This document shows, one piece after another, positions 24,638 to 37,200 of a DNA stretch of 64,000 nucleotides. The DNA is from Leptidea sinapis (lineage: Eukaryota > Arthropoda > Insecta > Lepidoptera > Pieridae): the NCBI RefSeq assembly GCF_905404315.1, contig NC_066267.1, forward strand, positions 5,222,501 to 5,286,500, read 5' to 3'. The position numbers and the translations under genes are program-made. Positions within the stretch are counted from its first letter, which is position 1; every line of letters begins with the position of its first letter. The notes under the pieces are model-generated. The model saw only the letters and a list, made by a program, of their open reading frames with translations. It ran no database searches and was not told the origin of the DNA.

Positions 24638-24948
24638 GCTGACCCGACAGACTCTGTTCTGTCGATAGGAAAAAAAATGTAGAAGTATTCTTATCTCAAA
24701 GGGTTTTTTAGACTGCGTTTTCGTTGAAAGCTCCCATACGGCTTACTTTTTCCAACACCACCATTAAATATCATCAAAAAAGTATAAAAAATTTTTACAA
24801 ATTATATACTAAAACCTTCCTCGAGAAGCACGCTATCCATTGGTGAAAACAGAATGAAAATTGGTGCAGTTGTTTTTGAGTTTATCGCGAACAGGCAGAT
24901 AGACATACGCGGCGGAGGACTTTGTTTTATAATATGTAGTGATTTTAT
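24638..24948 (-). mobile_element. Helitron-like element, diverged
   Basis: AGCTGACCCGACAGACTCTG at the left and TTGTTTTATAATATGTAGTG at the right, with GAAAATTGGTGCAGTTG inside. Confidence 0.5.
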
Positions 24949-25155
24949 AATATGTAATAATAGTAATAAGATAAAATGATCACCGCCACTCTCCCACAAC
25001 AGCAGAGGAATCGAAAGTGTTGCTAGCCTTTCACGCGGTTGTAGCCCTTATTGAAGGTCTCATATCGCTTCGGAGACACCGTGTAAGAAATTTTATTTTT
25101 AAAGTTCCTCGAACATGATGCACTCAGCTCATGGATTATTTTTATATTGTTGCAG

Positions 25156-25279
25156 AAATCTTCAGAAAACTCCTCCAGCTGTCCCGAGAAGAGTTTCACG
25201 CCATGTTCAAGCGGACATACGGCATGATCTATGAACAACACTCCTATGTCTTCGTTCAGTTGTTCGAACAGTTAGAGAG
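25156..25279 (+). CDS. dlp: dlp exon (first visible): N-lobe helix
   Basis: The acceptor follows a T-rich tract ending TTGTTGCAG and the donor is GTATGG. The exon starts with two bases of a split codon and reads IFRKLLQLSREEFHAMFKRT and onward through MFKRTYGMIY to LFEQLE. This matches the conserved glypican segment just before the RYY motif. The exon upstream must end with one base of a codon, which is a test for any candidate N-terminal exon. Confidence 0.88.
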
Positions 25280-28200
25280 GTATGGCATCTAATTATAACC
25301 TCATTTCGTAGATCATTTATACGTACGTCTTTTATAGGATTATTATTATTATACGATTTATAGTGTAGACCAAGACGTATTATTTATCTAAGCATCATTT
25401 CATAGTTATGTGGTCTCAGAGTTGACGTGGCAAAACCGCCATTAATTTAAATATTCACAATTTAATGTTTAACGGCTTTAGAAAGGCGTTATAAGTCGAC
25501 AGTACATTAAGAAACCCTCCGACATCGTCCGTATACTTGGCAGACCTGGTGCCAACCAACTAAAATTTCATGCACGGCTTATTTATTTCAGTATGCTTTC
25601 ATTGAGAGAAGATTGTATGGCCGATAATTATTGCTTTCAATAAGACGTGTTCGTCAAATTTGATTCAGCATTTTTTAAACTTCAGGTATTACACGCGAGG
25701 CGACAGTGACTTTGACGTGATGATGGACAGCTTCTTCAGCATCCTTTATCAGAAGATGTTCACCGTTCTCAACTCGCAGTACAGTTTTGATGAAAAGTGA
25801 GTATATTTACTTATGTAGAAGGGGTTGGTAATTGAAACGCACCTAAAATATCTGTATTTTACACTTTCCACTAATAATTCAATACAATTTGGGCAGCGTT
25901 ACCCCTTACAATTCACCATAAGGCCCTCCGCGCACCAGGCAGCCTGACTACGCAGCCAGTTATACCAGCCAATCGACGACTAGTCTAAATCCTTCCGTCG
26001 AGCGATATGGACTTGCTTTCAATTTCCCGAATTAATTTCTCGGTATCGAATGTCATATTTCGAAAAAAATTCGGAACGCAAAATACGTCTGACTGCTACA
26101 ACACGTGCGCGGAGACTGACCGCAGCCACATACATTCGCCTATACACACACTGGCTGCCGTGCAAACAGGCGCGTTGTATAGGCTGCCGCAGCCAGGAAT
26201 TCGTGGCTGCCTAGTGCGCGGAGGGCCTTAGTAATGTTCTCTCGAACTGAGCGCTCTGGCTCATACAGGGCACGACCGTCACAGTGATGATCCTACCAAC
26301 TGTTAGTTGGCACTACATTAGTGCTTTAACTTATACGAATCAAGTTAACCAAAGATCTGAATATAATATGCTATTAAAGTTATTTCCAAAATTATAGTAA
26401 TAATTATATAAAACAATACTATCACAGTAAGTAGTTAAATAATTAATGTTATAATTAATTGGGATGTCTGATCTAATCTAATCAATCATTTATATCGTCA
26501 AATGTCTTATGGCAGTTCATGACGTTGGTAGCGCTTATTAACACATTAAGTAATCAATATTATAATATTGCTGACACTTATAATCATTGCTTTTCTAGTT
26601 TTGTCGTGCTTTAAATGTTACATCGTCTATCTACCTGTAAATAGTTCTAAGATGTTACTTAGACTTAGTTTCTGGCATCAAATACAGAAATCGTAGTTTA
26701 TTTACTAATAATAATATCCTATTGATGCTTTCTTGCACACCGTAACAAAGCGACGATGTGACGTCATCGACGTTAGGTCCAGATATAACCGGGTAGTAAT
26801 AACCGCGAAAGCGTCAACAAAAACAAAAGCCGCGGACGAAATCTCGTATATAAATCCGAGTCACCGACTATCAAAACAATAATGACCAACCGAGTGAGTT
26901 ATGTGATGTCTTTAGTCTCTGCCACCGTATTATGTCAACGTGAGAACATAAACGTGTCAAATCACATCGCTTTCGAAGATGCCTGTGTAAACACCGAATA
27001 ACTGCTAAGTGTACATGCAATTATGTACCGTATCAACATCGAAATAGAGACCATTAAAGTACAAACTTTGTTAAGTACCGAGTCATTTCAAAGCGCTTTG
27101 TTTTGGTTGAAAATGTATCTGAGGTGTTAATTTTCAGCTAATTGTATATGTTATAATATTCTATCTTTTATTCTTTACTTTTTAAGGAACGATCCCTTAA
27201 TTCATAGATTTTAAATCAAAAATAGCCTAATTTACCCACTTTTCAACTAGAGCTAAAGTATATACTTAAAAATAATTAGGGAAAGTCTTTTCAAACAACA
27301 ACGAAACTAAAGCATTTAACAGGATTTCTTACTACTTCTTCTCTTTCTATTTCTTAAAATATCATTTTAGTTTCAGTTTTGATTATAAAGATCCGACAGA
27401 CGATGTTCTGTACATAATAAATAAAATACTGTTTTTTTTCTGAATTTGTTAATAATATTTTAAAACATCAAGAATTATTTCGTAAATATGCTCCCTGTTG
27501 TTAAAATGAAATTGTTTCACAGCAGAACTGTCAAACCGTGCGTCAGTAAATTCTCTCGTAGAAAATATGTCCATATAAAACAAATATTGGAAATGAAAAT
27601 AATTTAGGGTCCCAAATCGAAATAAAACTATCCTATCTCTCAAGTTGAACTAAACTGCACTCCATTTAAAATTCCCATTTAAATCCGTTCATAAGTTTAG
27701 GAGTTTACTGGACACAAACATCAGGACACTGGATTTAGATATGGGACTAACCACATTAGTAAGTTAATCTTTGACCATTTAGAGGTAGAAGAAATATTTT
27801 ATATTCCACTGTTGTTATGAAAACTTTCACGAATATTTTACTAAAAACTCCTTGATTGGTACAGCAATATGCTGCAAGCAAATAACAGTTGTTGATTGTT
27901 ATGTTGAATACAACATAACATAATAACATAGACAATAGTCGGTGTAAGTTAACTAAATTGTAGTGAACTGTCGAGGAATATAATTAAGGCGGCCATCTTT
28001 GTTGGCACAGTGTATTGCTCGTTATTTACGTCGTGTCGGTTTATATTTAATTGTATGTGTTTGGGTTTTCGTACTGAAATGGTAAAACAATTATTTAATT
28101 CAATTTACTTGGCGTTGACATGAAATTTGTCAGATTGTGACCTTTTGTAGAATTCCGGCAAATTAATATGATTGCGTGGACGATGGTTCGTCCAAGAAAA

Positions 28201-31200
28201 AACACCATGTAGGTAACTTCAAGTCTAGAATATCATTATCATCAGCGGGAAGACGTGCTTCGCTGGACAAAGGCATCTCCAAAGATCTTCACGACGATCA
28301 TCGGTCCTGCGCTGCCCTTATCCAAAGTATTCCGGCGGTCTTGACCAAATCGTCCGTCCATCTTATGGGGGACCTACCCACATTGTACCTTCAAGTGCGT
28401 GGTCGCCTTTCGAGGATTTTACTGCCCCAACGGCCATCTGTCCGTCGAACTATGTGCCCTGCCCACTGCCACTTCAGTTTCGCAATTCGGTGGGATTCTT
28501 ACCCGCGCCTCTTAGGTTTCGTCCCAGGGTTCTATCAACTAAGTCAACCGTCCGCATCCCGCGTGATCTTGTAAATCATGGTACGTTTTGTTCAACTCTC
28601 AGGTTGTTGCTCTTACTACTATCTACTTTACAGTTGATAGTCTGATCAATCCCAATAATTAAGTATTAGAAAATTAACTTCAGATGGCGTTCTTAAATTC
28701 TAAACAGTTTGCGGGATCCCGTTTCTGAAAGAGCACCAATCTACTGCGATCGCCAACCCGCCTGCCAAGCGTGGCGATTATGCCAAAAAACCCCCAAAAT
28801 GAAAACAGACAATGTAGCTTTGGGGTAGGCCATTGTCCGCAGCAGTGGACGTCTTCCGTCAGAAATGGTTAAAAAAAATATGATGATATGGTTGTCTTGC
28901 AGCCACAGTCACTGGCTATGGCTTGTTTGGGGCAGGATAATTTGTGTAAAAATATGTCAATATTAAGAGCCGGCAAGATTCTGAGTTGGAACTTGTGGAC
29001 AAAGGCGTCTATTTCTGCCGTGAAGCAGTAGTGTGTAAATATTATTGTGTTTCGGTCTTAAGGGCGCCGTAACTATTGTAATTACTGGGCAAATGAGACT
29101 TAACATCTAATGTCTCAAGGTGACGAGCGCAATAGTAGTGCCGCTCAGTATTTTTGGGGTTGTACAAAATTCCTGAGCGGCACTGAATTGTAATGGGCAG
29201 GACGTATCAATTACCATCACCTGAACAGCCTGCTCGTCTTGTCCCTTATTTTCATTAAAAAAATCCACATGGCACTCAGAATCATGCCGAAACTAAAACC
29301 TTGTTCAGCAATTGCAGTGTGCTTAGCCTCATCACAGACTGGCGGGAAGCGAGCGGTTCTGAGTAGAAATTCCACATTCCAATCTGTTTATAGGAAAAAA
29401 GACGACTCCAAAGCGGTCGTAAACGACAACTCGAGTTAAACACACTTGCAGTTTTTATTAATAAGCGTGGAAATAATAAACACGTTTATTTGCATCGTAG
29501 GGAATTAACATCGCATAGTTGAAGTGCATAATATCACTCTTGATATTATTATCACCGAACAAATGTATGATGACACAGAAGCTGTTTCATAACCTATTTC
29601 TCACATTTATATGTATGTATGATGTGTGAAACATAGGATATGCTACTTTTGGTTTCATCATGCTCGCTTAAATGAATAGACCAAGTATAGTAACTAGACT
29701 AATTGATAGCTTCGTCTCACTCACACGAGAAAAAGAAAAACTTATGCGACTCTTATGTAAAGAAATGAGATAGTGAGATTAGATTTTTTGATTCGCCATG
29801 CGTGCCGGTTTTTTCAAGGTCAGCACACACGGTGTGCTAAACAAACTTGACAGCCCTGCACATAAAACTCGTGAAACGTGTGAAATATCCACTATTTATT
29901 CAACATCAGTTGCAATTTTAAGTAGAATCAATAGAAAATATGGTGCGATGTTGTGTTTTACGATGTAAAAGTGATAGTGAAAGAACACTTGTGTTATATT
30001 ATGTACCTTTATATAAAGGATATTATCTGTCTCATGTTGACCACGCCAAACCGATGTCTAGTTACTATACTTGGTCTATGCTGCTTGTGGCGGCGTGGGA
30101 TGAGTCGTTCCCTTCCCTAAAATATGGTCGAGGGAGGCGATCGCTGACAACTTCCGTTCGCCACGCCTGATTACACTTTTCTGTTCTTCTTCTTATCTAA
30201 TCGTCAAGTGCCCTCGCGCCGCGGTACGGTGTAGATCGGCGCAATTCAAATCCAAATATTTTTATTCAAAATAGGATTTAAAATCACTTATTGAACGTCA
30301 AAATCTACCACCCATTCAAAAGAGACTGCCTCAGACCTGAGAAGAATGGGCGCAAGAAACTCAGCGGGCTTTTTTTTTTGTAGCGCGCGCAACGGCCTGT
30401 CAATGCGTATTAATTTACGTGTATAAATAGATTGCTTATAACAAGGATGATATGAGAGATAGTATAATAAAGCTTTTGAAACAAGCTGTAAGACCATGCA
30501 AAATAAACTATCTCATAAACAAAATGAGGGTTAGAACTTGGTCAGGGCGTAGTGTGCCGTACGGCACTTTCGATTTTTGTGTATATAAAAAAAATCTAGT
30601 GCCACTTAAGGCACTTCCCGATTTTGGAATGTTAAGCAGCTTACTTCTTAGTCGTACGTGCGGAAATAAGTTTTACTTCAAAAAAATCTGTAACAGTAGT
30701 AATAGTTCCTTGTGCTTGACAACAGCTGCGTGCCTTGTACACCGCAAAACTTAGCTTAAGAGGCTCTAAGCGTCTCCCGCAATACAGATTGCTTTAATTA
30801 AGCGACGAGATACGAATCATTATAGTAACCATCTCTCGTAGATCAGACTTTAATGTAGGTAGTCGGAAATTCTAAATTACCCAGGATTATGGCCTCTTCA
30901 TCATAAGTAACTATTTAGAAAACTGAGCGTCATAGACTAAGGTGAAAGTCACGGATATTGAGAAGCTACTCTCATTAGATTTACATATTGTCTAACATTC
31001 ACTCGAATAGCTCGGTGTTTTGGTGTTTGTTTTCAATTATAGCTTGTCCACATACATATTAATTTCTCTCATCTCTTTCACTCGACTCATATAGTCTTTC
31101 TATTTCGTTTATAACAAACGAAATATGGACCCGGCCTAAAACAAGGCCATCACAATAATCACTAGTGTGAGGCTCCTTTGCTGGCCGGCTAGATTATGGG

Positions 31201-34200
31201 TACCACAACGGCGCCTATTTCTGCCGTGAAGCAGTAATGTGTAAGCATTATTGTGTTTCGGTCTGAAGGGCGCCGTAGCTAGTGAAATTACTGGGCAAAT
31301 GAGACTCAACCTCTTATGTCTCAAGGTGATGAGCGCAATTGTAGTGCCGTTTAGAAATTTTAGGTTTTTCAAGAATCCTGAGCGGCACTGCATTGTAATC
31401 AGCTGAACTTCCTGCTCGTCTCGTACCTTATTTTCTTTAAAAAAAAATCTGCCGGTAAGTCATCGGGCAATTCCGCAATTAAATCTTTGCCACCTTCTTA
31501 GACTTAGAATAATTCTCCAATCGTTTCTAAGATGATCAGTCGATAACCAGTATTCTCTATTCCAGATACCTGAAGTGTGTCAGCGAGCACATGCGCGACA
31601 TCCAGCCGTTCGAGGATGTACCTTCTAAACTATCCGTGCAGCTCCGGCGCGCGTTCGTGGCCACTCGGACCTTCCACAAAGCGCTGCGGTCTGGTGCTGA
31701 AGTTGTCAGGAATATGGTGCAGGTAATCTTGACAGCTTGATAATTTCCTTGGCAAGATTTCTGAGCTTTTATAGAATCTGACTTTCAAAATTGGTAGAAG
31801 TTAGATTTCCGATAGGTATTTTGAGGTTATTCCTTTTAGGTGAGCTTCGGTTTAGGTACTTGGTGTCCTCCATGAGCAGGCTTTGGCTATAGGTGATCAA
31901 ACGAAATTCGTGATTCTTCCTCCTCTATACACAAATATTCATAATGCGATTCTAGTAAACTTTTCACAATTTTGCCCGACTAAATAGTTAACATATTTTT
32001 GTATCCGAAAAAGAAAAAAAATGCTTGGTGTACTTACTAGATAGTATAGTAAGTACTTCATTACAAGCCACCGCCTGCACCTATATGAGGCGCAAATTTG
32101 GCCTCACATGGAGTACTGTTCTCCTTCTGAGCGGGTGCTGCCCAGTACCGGTTTCTCCCATATGACCGTTACAATTGACGATACAACGAAGAGCGGCTCG
32201 AATCATCGACGATCAAGTCATCTCCAATCGGCTTGATTCTTTGGCGTTGCGTAAAGATGTGGTATCTGTCTGCATCTTCTACCGCATTTGTCACGAGGAG
32301 TGGAAAGGGGTTGATCAGTTTGATTCCAGCCGCATCACGTTAACGTCTGGCTTTCCAACACCGCGCGTTTTTCAAATACATTCTTACCTCGTACATCAAC
32401 TTTGTGGAATCAATTACCGATACTTAGGGACCTTCAAGAAAGGAGCATAGTCTCACTATATAGGCCGGCAATGCATCTCCACCCCTGTTTTTGCGGATGT
32501 CCATGGGTGGTTGCTGCACCATCACGGGAGCCTTTTACCAGTTTGCCCCCTTTTATATAAAAAAAAATATTTTTATACAGAAATTCCTGCTTGAACAAGT
32601 CGCTAGCAATATCACGTTTGCAAATATGCCTAACAGGAGTCCCACGGGACCCTAGACACCCTGCATCAACACTTTACGACATTATCTTTTTAGCACGCCA
32701 TAAACTTAGTTTCACATAAGGCAGTAGCTGTTCTAAAGCCTCTCACGGTCACTGAGATAATAAAACTGCGGTAGGCCTTCCATCTAGGTGTTAGTAATTT
32801 GGCAACATTCAAATTAAAACAATAACTCTCCCGAATGGCTCGGGCAATTAGTTTGACTTGCAAATTTCGGCATTGTGAGACGATACGAGATGTACGAAGA
32901 CCTTCGATGGCCCAATTTAGTTGGTGACTCAGAGAGGCGTTGATCTCGCGGCGCCATATGTCGGCGTTTCTATTTTATTTGCATTTTAATATGAATATTG
33001 CAAGCAATCTCGAACGAGCGTTTATGCACGCCAATGTGCCAATCCTACCACTCAAAAAGTCGGTCACACAGACTTAGGCTGAGATCTATAGCGCGTAGAT
33101 AGACTTTACTCAGTCTTTCCTTACGTAAAACTTAACTGAGTGTGATAAAACGCGAACTTGACTTTTCCATTGGGCTGTCTAGCTTAAGCTCAGTATAATT
33201 AAAGTTGTCGAATGACTATAAAAATGAAATCAAAGATTATACTAAGCTGGCACTCAGCTGAGATTTACGTCAGCAAAGTCTAAATACGCTCTATAGATCA
33301 TAGAGATACATAGTAACATAAAAAGGGAAAGCGGAAAAAAAAATTGTTTTTTTTTTTATTTTATGGAATAGCAGGACGAGCGTACGGTCACCCGGTGTTA
33401 AGTGATCACCGCCGCCCACATTTTTTTTGCAACACCAGAGGAATCACAGGAGCGTTGCCGGCCTTTAAGGAGGGTGGCGCTTTTTTGAAGGCACCCATGC
33501 CGTATCGTCCCAGAAACACCGCACATGAAAGAATTCCACAGCTTTGTAGTACGTGGAAGAAAGCCTTACATGTTTGTGCCGTTTTGTGTCGAGACACTTG
33601 GCCCGTGTGGCCCAGAGGCGCGGAGACTACAAAGTACTATCTTCTCGCCTCAATGGGGCTAGTGGCAACCCAAGCGCTGGCAGCTATTTCGGTCAACCGA
33701 TCAGCCTAGCTATCCAACGTGGCAATGTGTAATAATAATTTTATGTAATCATATTGTAAATATAGTTATAACATTTGTTTTGTTTGAATAAATGTATTCT
33801 TCCCGACTGTCTGACCGTTTGTCCCGGTTACTCTCCGAAACGGCAGGATCTATTTCTATGAGGTAACTGAGTGTACGTTGGTTTTAGAATTATTCTGGTT
33901 CCGGAAACAATTTAAAACCTATTATGAAGAAAAAGGAGGTAATTTTAATAAATTGCGCTCGAATTTGAGATTGACGAGTGGTCCAAAATACATGTTGCAC
34001 AACATTATTTTTCACGATGATTTTTGCATTTACTTAAAATTTAATTATTTTTTATAATAATTTATAATGAGTTGAAACCCTTTATGAATACACTAATTTC
34101 CAGATAGGCATAGCTACATACATATAACAAGCATATACAAAGATTATAAAGTAATATAAGAGCTAAACAATTATTAGAATCTGGTAATTTGATAGTAAGG

Positions 34201-37200
34201 ATAAAATCCTAATCATAACATGAATATAATTCGCAGCTGTGACAAATATAATTAAAATTATAATAAGAAGTAATTAATGCCTATGGTCGGGTCATCCCAC
34301 CCACACTCGCAAAAAAGGATATAAAATATTATAGACAGCCCAACGGAAAGTAAAGTGCGAGTGCTGTCATATTTTATACGAATGATTATAAATTTTTATA
34401 ACACATCTATAAAATGTGACATTTTTTGATTTTATATATATGTATATATATGTGTATATATATATATATATCTGAATATTTATAAAAATAGTCATTCATT
34501 TTAATATCATATTCAAAGTAATTCTCTAACAGTGCGAATGTCAAAAAAAGCTATTTTGATGTATTTTTAACGTATTGCGGATGTCAATGACGATAGATAT
34601 ATATATTAATATTTACAAAAAATATTCGTTAGGTTATATTACCTCCCCTCGACTTATTCATCCAACTTCGACACATTATTAATGTTAAACACCAATCACA
34701 AGTCAATATTATTAACACTTTTTTGTAGCATTTATGGTGTTCAATAAATAAATGGCGTCCGCTGGTGCGTGCGACCACGGTTGCACCTTTTTGGTCGCAA
34801 GTCGCAACACATTCTCTGTCTATTTTATTCGTCAGTCTAAGCTGTCGTAATTCTTGGTAGAGATTCAGAAGTTTATGATTGCTAATTGTTTCGCGCTTCG
34901 CTCAAGTGGATGATGTCAGCGGCTCGAGGTTGCCAAGTGCCGACGCCCAGAGTAATTTGTGCAAACATTACACTCTTCTTGAGAAATCTCATGTTATAAG
35001 ATCAAGGAATTGGAAGGTGATAGGTTTAATGTCATTATTTTACGACCGGTATAGGTCAGTGTTTAGCGACCCTGCTCCTTGAGTTAGAGGGCTTGAGTTT
35101 GATTCCCGGTAGGTACAAACATTCGAGCTGGCATTTTTATATGAATTTAAGTATGTTTATCGTATTGCTTTGTTCTTCGCCGGAGCATATTATAAAGAAT
35201 AGGGTAGTCCCAAGCCCAAGGGTATCGTAAGAGGCGACTTAGGACATTTACCAGTGGAACGCTCCTTAGCACAGGATGCCGGCTAGATTATGGGTACCAC
35301 AAGAGGTTTTTTCAAGGTTTTTCTGCCGTGAAGCAACAATGTGTAAGCAATATTGTGTTTCGGTCTGATGGGCGCCGTAGCTAGTGAAATGTGACTTAAC
35401 ATCTTATGTCTCAAGGTGACGAGCGCAATTGTAGTGCCGCTGAGAAATTTTGGGTTTTTAAGAATCCAGAGCGGCACTGCATTCTAATGGGCTGGGCATA
35501 TCAATTATCATCAGTTGAACGTCCTGCTCGTCTCGTCCCTTATTGTTATAAAAAAGTCTTGCACCCACAGTAGGCTATGGGTAGTTAAGGCAAAATAACT
35601 TGTGTGAAAGTTCATACAACATAACTATAATATGCATACATAATTAGGTTCATCAATACACCAGTTTTGTCCAAAGATTTATAGCAATTTAGTAAAGGTT
35701 GCCTTTTGAAACGCTATCAATTACGCACTCTACAAAATACAAATACTTGTATGTTTTGAATTGATAACTGCTTATTGGAGGCTAAACTGCTTCGTAACGT
35801 AACGCGTTACAGTGTCAGTCTGTCTGGCTTCCATTAATCTCACGCATACGGCAGCGGTAGGCAGGCTCCTTCCACTCTAACCAATTGTTACTTTTATAGG
35901 ATTAAATAATGATACTAATAATGAAAAAAAATATTGTTATATTTTAAAGTAAAATCCCTTATTCTGGGATTAGTTAAATTAAATTTCTAACCAAAATTTA
36001 TGAACGATGCGGGGCTCGAACCCGTGACCAACTGAGCCAACCGTTCGATATACGTTTGGTTCGTAAATCTTGGTATGTCTTGTTCAACTTACGGCTCTAT
36101 CTACAGCATCAAATTTACAGTTGGTAATGGGTGTTTGGATTTGAAAGAGCGACATCTCAAGTCAATTTCCTAATATGCAAAATTCGCCGGCGAATTTTAA
36201 AAGGAAATAAATTAATGAAGGATCTTTGGAATTCGAAAAAGGCGTTTAGGCGTGAAAGAGCCTCAAACAAGGACCATTTTCATTGTATATATATAGATTG
36301 GCGTTGAGCAGGTTTATAAATTTTGATTACCAATTTAGTTTAACTAATGATGTTCATACACATAATTCTTAAGTATAATCAAGCTTTTGTTATTCCAGGT
36401 GGGCGTCACCCAGGAATGTGTTACAGCGTGGGCTCGCCTCCGCTTCTGCGGCAGCTGCGGTGGAGACTCGGCGCTGGCCTGCAGCAGATACTGCCACAAT
36501 GTGCTGCGCGGCTGCCTGCCGCTGCAGGGAGACCTGAGCGAGCAGTGGGACGCTTACGTCGGTGAGATAGCTGAACTGTTGGGAGGCTCGTTTAGTGTCG
36601 GATAGATCGATAGAAATAGATCACAAAGACCCCATGTTCTGTCGCCAAGCAGTGTGCAATTGTTATTATAATTATTTGTGCAATGACTTGGCTACTAAGG
36701 CTGAGATCTATAGCGCGTACTTAGACTTTGCTCAAACAGTGGACTTTACTTACGTAATACTGACAACTATAGCCCATTGGCTCGTGACCCTGCTTACTGA
36801 ACTAGAGGTGGTAGTAGGTGCAAACATTTATATGATGAATATGAATGTTTGTTCCTGAGTCATGGATGTTTATTTGTATTTATGTATGTTTAAGTATATT
36901 GTAATAAATATATCGTTGTCTTGCAACCATAGTACAGGCTATTCCTAGTTTGGGGCAAGATAATTTGTGTAAAAATGTCAATATTTATAAAAAAAAAATT
37001 TAACTTTGCGCAAACTTCCCTATTGTATTGAGCTGTCTTAGCTTAATCTGAGCTAATTTCAGCTGTCAAATGACTATGAAAACTAAATTGCAATTTAAGC
37101 TAAGCTGACACTCAGCTAAGTCTTACATAAATTAAGTTTAAGTACTACACTACAGATCTCAGCCTAAGACTTAACATGTTATGTCTCACGTGCAATCTTG

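Noticed and set aside
28176..28574. 132-codon plus-strand open frame
   Set aside because: Antisense shadow of a LINE fragment.
36595..36858. 87-codon open frame after a dlp exon
   Set aside because: It starts in the intron and spans MITE K and a SINE.
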